This document shows positions 54,066-64,000 of a stretch of 64,000 nucleotides of DNA, in pieces. The translations under genes were made by a program, and so were the position numbers. Numbering within the stretch: position 1 is the stretch's first letter; every line of letters starts with the position of its first letter. The DNA lies in the NCBI GenBank assembly GCA_034766995.1, contig CM068315.1:10257510-10321509 (forward strand), given 5' to 3'. The stretch comes from Acanthacorydalis orientalis (Eukaryota; Arthropoda; Insecta; Megaloptera; Corydalidae). The notes below the pieces were generated by a model. The model was not told where the DNA came from and did not search any database. It saw only the letters and a list, made by a program, of their open reading frames with translations.

Positions 54066-54880
54066 AAGTGGGTCGTTTTATAAGTATGGTAAAAATGTAA
54101 GTTAAGCACCGTTTTTTGAAAAAAGTCGATTTTATTATTCAACATACTCTCCATTGAGGGCTATACACTTAGTCTAGCGAGTCTGAAAATACCCATTAAC
54201 GGCGGCGATCACATCCTCATTCGATAAGAATTTCTTCTCACTGAGCCAAATTTTCCAGTTTAGGAAGAGGAAGAATTCGTACGGGGTCAAGTATGGAGAA
54301 TAGAATGGATAAGGAATCAATTCAAAGCTTAATTTATCCAATTTTACTATTGTGACGGTCGATTTGTAGGATGGCGCGTTGTGCTGGTGAAAGAACATTT
54401 TTTATGCGCCAATATTGGCAGTTTTTCTTACAGTTCTTCTTTCAAACGGTTCAATAATGTTACATAATAGGCCCTGTTATCATTTTCCCCATCGTTAAAT
54501 ACTCGATCAGAATGATTCCTTGTGAATTACAAAAAAACAGTGGCCATCACTTTCCCAGCCGACAAAACGGTCTTCGTCTTCTTCGTTGCACTTTCACCAG
54601 TCATTGTCCACTGCTTTGACTGCTACTTCGAATCAGGTGTGTAATGGTGGATCCATGTTTCATCTCCGATGACGAATCGACGCAAAAAGATCTGTTTTTT
54701 TCCATTTTTACTGCTAGAATTTTCGCTTCAAACATCTGTAAATCGTGAAGAACGCGTTGCTTCTGACTGAAATTTCGCCTAAGCTTATTTAAGAAGTTAC
54801 ACATGACGGCTGTAACGTTACCAAATGTATAGTGGCTCTACATCATAGAAATTTACCAAACTTCTCAAACGATCCACTTA
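54066..54880 (-). mobile_element. Mariner deletion derivative, family B copy 2
   Basis: The ends match well when inverted: AAGTGGGTCGTTTTATAAGT on the left and AAGTGGATCGTTTGAGAAGT from the right, both next to TA. The length of about 815 bp and all internal landmarks match copy 1 at 32.2 kb. Both copies therefore derive from the same shortened element lacking the N-terminal DNA-binding domain. Confidence 0.87.
54174..54700 (-). pseudogene. Mariner (DD34D) transposase catalytic-domain remnant, copy 2
   Basis: On the minus strand the order is QKQRVLHDLQMFEAKILA, then VIGDETWIHHYTPDSK (first catalytic Asp intact), KTVLSAGKVMATVF, FNDGENDN, AYYVTLLNRLKEEL, FFHQHNAPSYKS and IPYPFYSPYLTPYEFF. The second catalytic residue is His instead of Asp (HQHN) and the third is Glu (YEFF). 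A stop interrupts the SK-QSKQWT segment, and frameshifts link the blocks. Upstream, the QKQR block runs almost directly into the 5' end, so the helix-turn-helix region is deleted. It is inactive. Confidence 0.85.
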
Positions 54881-55859
54881 TAATCCTATAAAACTATTAC
54901 GATAGGCATGACCTTTAATATAAAGTCATATTTTTCCATTAAAACCAAAATCTAAGATATTTTTAAATCCCACTGCTCGTATCCATTTGTTTTTATACAC
55001 AATCTTAATTTTAAGAAAATATCTAAACTTGGAGAGTAGAAGGTTATAAAACCCCGTTTAACTTTTTCAACAAATTATTACTTCAGTGTATGTATACATA
55101 CACATAATTCCATTTTAATACACATAAATGAAAATTCGTTGAGATACTGCAGATATTTTCAAACAAAACGAGACTTTTATAAATAAAAATAAATCAGAAC
55201 AAGTAAGTAATCAGCTTTCAAATTCGTTTACATAGCTAGTAAATAAATTCAGTATCATTTGATCAACACCGGACCAGATTAATAAAACTGATATCCGCAA
55301 TAATGACATTTCATATTCTTACAATATTCCGCATAATCATTCAATACGAACGACGTCTGATTACATATATGTTCTATTGTAGCGAATATGATTTTTTTTG
55401 TATTCCCGCTTGATAGATGCGAATGCAGATAAGTCGTAAAATAGAAAACCGTAATCACTTTTGTCACGGACAATGATTTTTTTTCTTGTATTCAAGTATA
55501 ATGTGACTTGTGGAACTAAAAGTATTCTATTTCTTTGCTTAACATAATACGTATTGATTTTCACTTTCAAAAGTTATTTTGCGTCGTCTTTTTCGTTGCT
55601 GATCGTTATTTCTTCCGTTAACCTACATTTTTTCGAACATGTAGTGAAAGTTTCGTATGAACGAAATCGTTGTTTGTGTGTGGATGTGTGTATGCGTGTT
55701 TTTATATCTTCACAATTTTTATGTCTGAATTACGAACTAAGTACGAACAAAAATATCATTTAAAATTATATTGTTCGTTTTTTACTGAGAAAATTTCAGT
55801 ACTAATTTTTTTGCTTCGTATTTGATGCATCATAATTCTTTTTTCATTTAATTTTTTTA

Positions 55860-55869
<10 letters not shown>

Positions 55870-55913
<44 letters not shown>

Positions 55914-55928
55914 TCTTTTATAAATCTC

Positions 55929-55966
<38 letters not shown>

Positions 55967-55974
55967 CATGTATG

Positions 55975-56011
<37 letters not shown>

Positions 56012-56034
56012 TCTTTTATAAATCTCATTTCATA
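55870..56034. repeat. Microsatellite block with 98-bp duplication
   Basis: A (CT)n(TA)n tract is followed by TATTCTTTTATAAATCTCAT, which recurs 98 bp later; the 28-bp copies are at 55,909-55,936 and 56,007-56,034. TA and TATG/TGCA units fill the space between. This indicates a segmental duplication anchored on the (TA)n array. Confidence 0.85.
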
Positions 56035-56189
56035 CAAAATTGTTGTTTTCAATTTAATCACAGTTGTATTATTAATCGAGTTAAAGTCAATTTGAATATA
56101 ATAAAACCTTAGTAGTAATAAAACAAATATTTTGTACAAAAAAATATTAGAATAAACAATGTAAACGAATAGAAAGCATCAAATGAAGT

Positions 56190-56520
56190 AATTAAAATCT
56201 TGAAATATTCCATTAGTAATTAGTGCGTGCGTATTCTCTTTTCAATAATATTTAGGAATGAAATGGCATGCTGATGAATTCCGGACCTGACGGGGCGTGC
56301 GTAACGATCGAGTCGAACTGAGGGGTGCGATAATTGCGGTTAATTAAATCTCAAACATCGCAAGTAAAACTCACTTGATGTGATATTTATATGGGCTTGC
56401 CTAAGTGCCTGGCTTGCCTAACTTTCCACCCAACACTCACTCGAAGCGAGTTACAAAACGAACAACATACGAGAGTGTTTCATAATGAAGGAACCATTGC
56501 TTCGAGATTTTTCCCTGTTT
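56190..56520. other. Mixed-composition island with CG dinucleotides
   Basis: The sequence is complex and relatively GC-rich: GGACCTGACGGGGCGTGCGT near 56,283, and a repeated GGCTTGCCTAA at about 56,394 and 56,412. A CTCGAAGCGAG stem lies near 56,441. No frame or transposon hallmark is recognised. It is a candidate regulatory or conserved element. Confidence 0.35.
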
Positions 56521-56552
56521 TGTAAATAAAGTTCTTACTTAATTACTAAAGA

Positions 56553-56607
<55 letters not shown>

Positions 56608-57141
56608 CATTTTTTCGCATGGATTTGTTCATGTAATGAAATTATATGATTAGGAACTTTTGTATGTAATTTTTCTCGTCTGTTTTTGATTTTTTTACGA
56701 TAATTAATATTGCGTGAAAAGTTCAAAACAACTCGCCGGAAACAGGTTTATTGATGCAATTAAAAATTATTTCTTTACCATGAATATAAATTGTACACAA
56801 AATTGAACTTTTATTATTCGTGTTTTTTTTTTTGTTTTATGATTTATCTTGCAATTTTATTTTTTGCGCAAGAAATTTCTCTTGTGAAAATATGTGCGTA
56901 CAAGATTTATTTTTTCATGAAAAATGTAGATTAAAAATATATTATGATTACAAAACATACTATGTAAAGTTCAAATCTAAATAAATAATATTACAGCATA
57001 AAAACAGTAAACATTTTTATAAACAGTATGCATAACATTGTTTTTAAGAAAGTAATATTTTTATAGTATATTTTTTTAAATGGAAATTGATATGAGAATT
57101 TAAATATCTATTAAGTTTTATATCTACACAACTATATCATT

Positions 57142-57701
57142 TTAGGTTGGTAGAAAAATAATTACGGTTTATGAGATTCAAATTCACATACATTTTTTTA
57201 ATTTAAGTGGTTTTGAGTGATACAGAACTATTGGAAGATTAACGTCTAACTTTTGTGCAAGATCTTGATTCTTGTGCATGGTTTTGATTCAACTAACGCC
57301 TTCAGTTGGTCATTATGAACTGAAGAAGTACGTCTGCGACCTTCTTCGTTTTCAGTGCTCTCGTCCCTAATACAAAATTTTTGGAATCAACATTATACCA
57401 TACGTTAATTAACAGTACTCTCACCAAACGTATCATTTAGTTTACTAGTAGTTTCTGATCTTTTACCACCATTTTGAACTAATACAAACATTTTCTTATA
57501 TTTGCATATTTTCTATCTTTAATTTAATAGTCCAATTTGAAGCAAAATTAATAATAAATTCAAAGTTTATGTTACCAAAATATAGACCGAAAATGCACTT
57601 TAAAAAGATATTAATATGAAGACGATGAAATGACACTTTCATTGAAAAAAATAAGTTCAGAATTCAGAAAGCAAAAACCACATTTTTTTTATCAACCTAA
57701 T
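57142..57701 (-). mobile_element. Mariner deletion derivative, family A copy 5
   Basis: The ends are TTAGGTTGGTAGAAAAATAA and, inverted, the complement of ATCAACCTAA. Read on the minus strand the transposase N-terminus shows a V(L)VQNGGKRSETTSKLNDT-like block, DESTENEEGRR, then HNDQLKALVES, and then the helix-turn-helix leading straight into the 3' end. The layout and breakpoint match the other four copies. Stops and small shifts disable it. Confidence 0.85.
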
Positions 57702-60050
57702 ATTATAAAATATGTGAGAATGCATTAATTTTTCCACAAATTAATAAAAATTTTGATAATTTAATATAATCACTCCGAAGTAGAAATAAATTTATAAATG
57801 GTTAATTCGTATAAAATATAAATCTGTAGCTGTACTGTAACTAAATAACATTTTAATTTTTAATAAATCTCAATTACTAATTTTTTTATTACAGTTTATA
57901 AATTGACTATAATAGTTTGAAAATAGTTATTAACTTTTTATATTATAAAAGAACTTGTATATTTTTCATTAAGAAATATATTTCTTTCTCAAATGAACAA
58001 AGTGTTAATAAAATAAAAATTAATGAGTTTATAAAACTGTTAATATCATGATATGTATATATTTATCTTTTATTTTTCATTAGAAAATGATTCAAAAATA
58101 TTCAATATGTTTTGTAACTTTTCAAAGTAAAAATAAATTAACTGTAAGAAAATATTATTATAAAAGTGGTTTTAAAACCATGTTTACATCAATTTCTTTA
58201 TTTGAATAATTTATATTTTGAAAAACAGACCAATTATTTTATGGCTGAGATAATTCTATTGCTATAAACCATACTTTTGGTCACGCTGATCATATATGGT
58301 AAATTTTTATCGTTGATCTAAATAATGTTTGATAAGTTCATGTTACGTGAGTAAAAAGTATAATAAACAACTGTAAATTTTATTATGTCTCTTGAATATT
58401 TATCTTACACGACATTCAAAATAATAAACTGTCCAATAAAAACTTTACACAATGAAATAACAAAAGGTACAGAATAACTACATTGAGATTTTTTTGTACT
58501 CTAAGATACTTAGTATAAAAAATTAATGTCAATTTTGACTTCAGAAACAATAACGTTATAAGACGATTTTATTGTATTACTAAATTTTAATATCAATGTT
58601 TCTAAATGGTTTCTTCTCACAATATATATTTAACTGTATGTGAAACATAAATGTCTTATGATTACGAGTCCTAAAAAAATATTTTTTGGTAAACTATATA
58701 TATATATATATAGAGAGAGAGATAGATAGATAGATGATGCAATTTATTTATATAAACAAATAAATATTAATCACAATAAAATAAAAATTATATTTAAAAT
58801 GAAACTGAATGAAAAGTTCAATCCTTTATTAGTCTATCCAAATTCTTAAATTAACTTGAATATTTTTCACTACACTAATTCAAATAATTGTTTATTATGT
58901 TCTTAAAATTAATAAAATAAAAAAATAGTCATGTATTTCCTTAACAAATTATAATTAACAATTTTAATTTTCAGCACTGTGACCAAATTCACTGACGTAA
59001 ATAAGTATTCACTCCTCACGAACAATAATTTTTTCAGATAAAACGTTTATTAATTAATCAATTTTGTTATTATTTATGCAGATGACAATTACGATGCTAT
59101 CAGATAAAATAAAAATTCTTTATTACAAATTTATATTTTTTACTTATACCTGAGCAATTTGAGAATAATAACATTGGAAAATATAAATAATTAATACCTG
59201 AAATGATCAATAATCAATTTTTACACTTTTTATTAGAAGAAATATTTGTACGGTTTTCAGGAAAATTAATTCGTCAAAAATTTTCAATTCATTCCTTTCA
59301 AAAAAAATTCTTAAACAAACAATACTTTTTTAATGTAAATGTTAATTTTCAATAGACTATTTTTTTTATTGATAATATTTTAAATTATTTTCAAAATATC
59401 CTTTTATGGTAAAAAATAGAAGTACTTTACAAACATATTCTAATAATTTATTACTGAATAAATTCCCATACTTGGAACAAAAATATAAAAATAGCTTATA
59501 TGTATATTTTTTTACAACTCAGTAAAATTATGCGATTTACTTATATTTAAAGAAATGGACTGTAGAGGAATAATGACTTATACAAATAAATTCTTTAACA
59601 ATATTTAATCTTGGAAGAGGGAAGGGAGAAAGGGGGTTAAATTTTTTTAACAAATATTTTTCTATTAATTATTTCATCTTAAACAAAATAAAAATTTCAA
59701 ATTTATAGGTTAAAAGAAAAAATATATTAATTCAAATTAGTCATTAGAAATTTCACATCTATCTGATATATCGTTGAAAATAATTGATTACATTCGGGGA
59801 AACATAAATCTCTTCTTTGGAAACATACATTTGAGTGTAAGAAAAATGAAACAAGATGTGACCAAGTCAGTACAGTCTGGAAATTTTTATATGCTTTCTT
59901 TCAATGATGAACTTTTGTAAATAAAATATTATTCAACCCATTTCTCAACTTCATAATTATTATGGGTTTTCAAATGAAAAAACCGCGATTTTTCTGATTT
60001 TTCAAAAACGATAATTTTTTTTAATGAAAAAGTAGTTATAAATTTAGTTT
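57702..60050. other. AT-rich gene-free stretch
   Basis: No gene is seen. The only notable tract is a (TA)n(GA)n(GATA)n microsatellite at about 58,697-58,735. A short GGAAGAGGGAAGGGAGAAAG purine tract lies at 59,613. Confidence 0.65.
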
Positions 60051-60112
60051 CAGAAAGAGATCAGTAGGTTACTGATCTTTTTCTGACATATTTAAAAGTC
60101 TTAAATATGTCA
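60051..60112. repeat. Two consecutive stem-loops
   Basis: The first stem-loop, CAGAAAGAGATCAGTA-GGT-TACTGATCTTTTTCTG, has 15 of 16 pairs (60,051-60,085). It is followed, sharing two bases, by TGACATATTTA-AAAGTCT-TAAATATGTCA with a perfect 11-bp stem (60,084-60,112). The loops are 3 and 7 nt. A short A-poor stretch with GATTCACGCCCGGCTTC follows. This could be a structured RNA, a MITE end or chance; there is no second copy in the window. Confidence 0.75.
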
Positions 60113-60419
60113 TTCAAAAGATAGCACTCTTGGACTATAGCTTCTTTGAAAAACCAGTAGATTCACGCCCGGCTTCAAAAAGTTAAGTTTTTTTAAATAA
60201 ATATCCTAATTATAAATTTAAGTTTGTCTTTGTTTGTAAAAATTCAAGATTATTAAACATTTTTAACTGCATACACGATTCGAAACTTGAATGTTCAAAT
60301 AGTATGATTTAATTTAACTTTTTGTATTTTTCACTTAAAATTCTAAGTACAAAAGTTAAAATATCATTTTTTGAAAAGAAAACGAAAAAATATATAATTG
60401 AATATTGTACTAACTCAAG

Positions 60420-60610
60420 TCTGTTCTTAAGCCAACGTTAATGATCTCGATTTGTAGTAGTGCACAATTGTCTCGGCAGTGTCGTTAAAATGTTTTAATG
60501 ATGCGAGAAACGTGGCTCAACCAGAATGTGCTACGCGCACTCCCTGAAAGAAGAGTGAACTCCGGTGGTTTTGACGCTTCATGCATACGTATGATTTATT
60601 TTTTTTGCTT
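60420..60610. other. Mixed-composition island
   Basis: About 190 bp with several CG dinucleotides (CTACGCGCACTCCCTGAAAG near 60,532) in otherwise AT-rich DNA. It has no frame or repeat family. The 71-codon frame just downstream at 60,664-60,879 has no recognisable domain. Confidence 0.3.
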
Positions 60611-61063
60611 ACGTGTCATTATTTGAAAGTGAAATATAATGAGTCACTTTTGAACAAAACAATATGAATTTTTTGTCTACTCTTTCTGTATTAATTAAGA
60701 ATCCGAAGAAGTATATGTATTCATTTCAACGAGCCACTTTGTTTCCATTTCTTTCAATTTTTAAACGCCAAGAAATATATTTTAACTCGTGCATTATCTA
60801 TTTAGAATTGTATAATGTATTATTTTTGAATAATATTTTTGTAAAAAGAGTGTCACAGAAAGAGTATTTTTTCGCATAATTAATTAAAAAAGTATTATTG
60901 TATAAGTAATTAAAATTTACACTCTACCTGTGATTCTATTATAACATTTAATTATATAGAGAAAATAAAATGAAAAATCGCACAGAAACAAGTTTTTTAG
61001 ACATTGAACCAGTTTAATCAATAATGGGGCTTTTCAATATCAGTATATTTTTTTAAGAAGAGT

Positions 61064-61235
61064 GAAAGGGTTGGAATAAGAAGAGTAAAGAATCTGAAAT
61101 TGAAATGGGCGAGAAATGTTGCAAGAAGAGAATAAAATCGACAGAAAACTGAAATTTTGAACTGGGAAACAAGGAATATAAAAATACCAAGAAAGAGACC
61201 AATGAAAAGGTAGAAAATGACTTGAAAACGACAGT
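61064..61235 (+). pseudogene. Decayed non-LTR retrotransposon (LINE) C-terminal fragment
   Basis: One plus-strand frame from about 61,091 reads NLKLKWARNVARRE, stop, NRQKTEILNWETRN, IKIPRKRPMKR and stop. This is the K-W-A-G-H-hydrophobic-A-R-R ... W-x-P-R ... R-G-R-P-x-x-R-W pattern at the C-terminal end of many LINE reverse transcriptase ORFs. The frame is kept through about 45 codons, with three stop codons replacing conserved Asp or Trp codons and the final part. The strand is strongly purine-biased. Reverse transcriptase and endonuclease domains are absent, so it is a 5'-truncated relic. The two minus-strand frames opposite it are not genes. Confidence 0.7.
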
Positions 61236-61800
61236 AAATATACATTACAAACACAATTTAATAATAAATTCACTTAAAAAACCTTCAATGTAAATTAAAT
61301 ACCAAGAGTACATTGTATATAATACAAAAATCTATTTTCGTGTCTTAAAATAAGACCTGAATTTTAATTGCATGAAAAAGTCATTGGTATATTTTAATTA
61401 TTGTTCAAGATATAAATGATTAAAATTTGTTAGTAAAATTCTATTACACAGTGACTGACAAAAAGTCAAATTGATAAGAAAAAATTAATTAAAACACCAC
61501 TATCACTGAACTTGACAAGAAAGATATTGTTTTTATTAATTAATGTGTAACAGTAACAACATCAGTTACTTATAAGATCAAAGCGATTATTTTCTTAATG
61601 AAACATAATTTATTTCAAACCAGAGTTGTATTATATATTTTATAATTTATTAAACACTTCTCTACATAACCGACATAAAAAAAAATGTTTTAAGTTACAA
61701 GATTATCTAGACTTTTATGACTTTTTCCTTACATTTATATTTCATAATAACTTTAGTTTTTATTTGTCATTTTTACCCTGCGTGCTTGAATCAAAAGAGA

Positions 61801-61841
<41 letters not shown>

Positions 61842-61978
61842 CCACTTTTACCAAATAATAATCATTAACTTAAATATAATTTATGTTAGACTAAATTGGG
61901 TTCAAAACAAACAATTTAAAATATTTAGAAAAATTATGTTCTCTTATAATAGATAAAGTATGTTTCTTTTCGTTAATA

Positions 61979-62003
61979 TATACATACACACATGCATACA
62001 TAC

Positions 62004-62070
<67 letters not shown>
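61979..62070. repeat. Compound (CATA)n(TA)n microsatellite
   Basis: CATACATACATACATACATA leads into about 25 TA units. The Tyr-Ile frame on the minus strand is read from it. Confidence 0.95.
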
Positions 62071-62072
<2 letters not shown>

Positions 62073-62394
62073 CTGTAAAACAACATGAAAATTCATCAGA
62101 AATTGTAGTATCAACATTTTCTGAAAAGCTTTTTAAATTACAAAACATGCTTTCAACAATCTATATAAACACAAACGACCCGTTTATAATTATCAAGAGT
62201 TTTGTACGAAATTAAATTTTAAATGATAAATAAGACTGATAACTGTATACGTAAGGAATTGCTCAATTATATTCAGTTTGTGTAAATCTGGTGACATATT
62301 TGAAATACGAACGTTAATACAGATATCAGTCTAGACTTTTTGAATACCATCAAAGACATACAAAATAAGTTTGAAAACATCATTCGTATGTTTG

Positions 62395-62397
62395 TAC

Positions 62398-62430
<33 letters not shown>

Positions 62431-62434
62431 CACT

Positions 62435-62465
<31 letters not shown>

Positions 62466-62503
62466 ATATATACACATATATATTTATATATATATATATA
62501 TAT

Positions 62504-62539
<36 letters not shown>

Positions 62540-62551
62540 ATATATGTATGA

Positions 62552-62588
<37 letters not shown>
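62395..62588. repeat. Nearly 200-bp TA array with periodic TTTA and CACA interruptions
   Basis: TA runs are interrupted at fairly regular distances by TTTA, CACA or CACTTA (for example CACATATATATTTATATA at 62,473). This suggests duplication of larger units within the array. Two overlapping frames of Tyr-Ile repeats arise from it. Confidence 0.93.
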
Positions 62589-62589
<1 letters not shown>

Positions 62590-63124
62590 TATAATTAGAG
62601 TATTAATTAAATTTAGCAGTAATTATAATTCACACTGATACTCAAAAAAAACTAATTCGTAAGTAATTTACATATGAATCTAACATTAATCTAGTGACGG
62701 TATGCTGTCATTATTATACATCAGAATAATCTCATTTAGTTTAGTTTGAATGACATTTATGAGTATTCAAAATATGTTCTTTTCTAATTTGAAAAATTTG
62801 TATAAAAAAATACCTTATTTGTTGTAATTAATGTAATATTATGAATAATTTAATTTTGTGAATAATATTTCATTGTTTAAAAATTAAATAAAAATTAGAT
62901 AAAGAACACTTCTTTATCTGTGCTTGCTTTATTATTAAGTATATTTTTAAAATATAAAAAGTACTGAAATAATTTTAATTTTATCTTCAAAAGTGCATTT
63001 CAAGAATATTTAACGAACAATAATTTTTTTATGATATTTATCTATTGCAAATATCCATTTTTATTTATAAAAATAATAGATAAATTATATCAGATAACAT
63101 TTTAAAATAAAAATTTAGTTAATA

Positions 63125-63166
<42 letters not shown>

Positions 63167-64000
63167 CTGTAGTAACTTTATTAATAAAAACATAAAATAT
63201 TATCTAAAATATTAGCTAACTAAGAAAGTTATGTCGCTGTTATAACGTACATTAATTCCGAGAATTTTTTATCAATAATATTACCATGTGTTTTAAATGA
63301 ATCTCAAACTGTTCAATTTAATTTAAAAAATAATTCTAATCCTTAAAAATGTCTGTAAAAAATAATTTAGTACGTGCGTGTTTGCACGTGCATGACGAGC
63401 ACACTTGGCATTAAACAAAATAATACCATTTTCATAAACCCATTCGACATAAACGCTGAAAGGATTAATTTTCAAACTTTAAGTACGATTATAGATATCT
63501 TTGTTTTCATTAATTACTACATTGTCCAAATTCCTGAACCTGTTCACACCAAGAAAACTGCTTCAAGTACTGAATGACATTTTGGATAATCTATTTTATA
63601 TAATTTTCGTTGAATTAAAATTTTTAAATATTTTAAGAACATATTTCTACAAATCTTTTAACTAATGATAAATATGCAATTAGTAAAACAGTTTGTATAA
63701 TATAGAAAGTATTTTCATTAATTTCACAAAAATAAGGTGATTTATGTGAACTCACTATTATAAAAATAATATCAGATGAACGATATACTAACTTTAAAAT
63801 AATTTTCTAGGAGTTGCAAAGAATTCAATAAAAAAGTAAATAATGGTAATCAATTTCTCATCAATTTCTCTCACTTTTATATAAACGTTTTTTAATAAGT
63901 ATATTACAATCAATAACTTTTTTATTAAAAACAATTTTCAGTATGTACGAATTATTTTCTATATATATAAATTGATTTCAATTTATTAAAATTTGAAATT

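Larger units (their letters stand above)
54881..57141. other. Gene-free stretch with islands and arrays
   Basis: No intact gene is seen. The interval holds a mixed-composition patch at 55,270-55,760, in which overlapping small frames on both strands include a CKNMKCHYCG motif but no assignable domain. It also holds a microsatellite duplication at 55,870-56,034, an island at 56,190-56,520 and a (TA)n array at 56,556-56,600. Confidence 0.55.
61236..64000. other. AT-rich gene-free stretch with large TA arrays
   Basis: No gene is seen. The arrays are 61,808-61,841, 61,979-62,070, 62,395-62,588 and 63,127-63,163. The 67-codon frame at 63,374-63,577 begins with GTG and has no family resemblance. 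The last 400 bp are plain AT-rich sequence. Confidence 0.65.

Noticed and set aside
55279..55570. Two overlapping minus-strand frames, one with CKNMKCHYCG
   Set aside because: A single CxxC-like motif at the end of a short frame is not enough for a domain. Neither frame has a recognisable neighbour exon.
61018..61273. Two minus-strand hydrophobic frames of 77-78 codons resembling membrane proteins
   Set aside because: They lie opposite the purine-rich LINE relic; the Phe, Leu and Ser bias is the complement of Lys- and Arg-rich coding.
62340..62598. Tyr-Ile-rich small proteins, also at 12.6-12.98, 16.56-16.87, 38.24-38.43, 41.66-41.86, 56.5-56.7 and 61.7-62.15 kb
   Set aside because: They are direct translations of (TA)n arrays and appear on both strands.

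Overview
This window looks like gene-poor nuclear DNA from an insect. It is very AT-rich, roughly four-fifths A+T by eye. Bacterial-style operons, ribosome binding sites, CRISPR arrays, rRNA and tRNA genes are all absent. The organism call rests on mariner relics with terminal repeats of the cecropia/mellifera kind (a GGTTGG..TAATTGCGG core), a second DD34D mariner lineage, a DDE_3-type Tc1/mariner relative, hAT-like fragments, a decayed LINE, and more than fifty (TA)n microsatellites. Hymenoptera is a reasonable guess, but the sequence does not prove the order. I see no intact host protein-coding gene. Most long open frames are Tyr-Ile strings read from (TA)n arrays or chance frames in AT-rich DNA.

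Layout. Positions 1-14,900 hold three copies of a short mariner derivative ('family A': 1.6, 4.1 and 9.5 kb), many (TA)n arrays and a few islands of more balanced composition (2.74-3.06, 12.96-13.24, 13.69-13.96 kb). At 15.0-15.8 kb a hAT-like fragment lies beside an unclassified repeat. Both families recur near 48.2-51.7 kb, and the unclassified one is inverted there. Positions 16-24.7 kb are AT-rich filler with islands near 17.1 and 20.0 kb. The only part resembling the 5' end of a gene is 24.7-27.1 kb. It has a mixed-composition stretch, TATA-like motifs on both strands, a short CpG-dense GC-rich core at 26.1-26.35 kb, and directly after that a (TA)n array of about 175 bp. The following 5 kb has no gene.

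Positions 32.2-33.0 and 54.1-54.9 kb hold two copies of a different mariner derivative ('family B', minus strand), with a truncated third at 50.3 kb. Two more family A copies lie at 39.2 and 57.1 kb. A Tc1/mariner DDE_3-type relic lies at 41.85-42.76 kb. A TTAA-bounded, hairpin-rich MITE candidate is at 46.3-46.6 kb, and a near-perfect 57-nt inverted repeat is at 52.04-52.16 kb. Two neighbouring hairpins at 60.05-60.11 kb and a LINE 3'-end relic at 61.06-61.24 kb complete the set.

How the parts relate. All recognisable coding sequence belongs to dead transposons. Family A copies kept the transposase N-terminal DNA-binding part and lost the catalytic part. Family B copies kept the catalytic part and lost the DNA-binding part. 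Within each family the copies share the same deletion layout, so each probably spread as a non-autonomous deletion derivative. Two relics sit between (TA)n arrays, as expected for elements that insert at TA. The window is probably intergenic or a large intron. The 24.7-27.1 kb island is the best candidate for a promoter or 5' exon.
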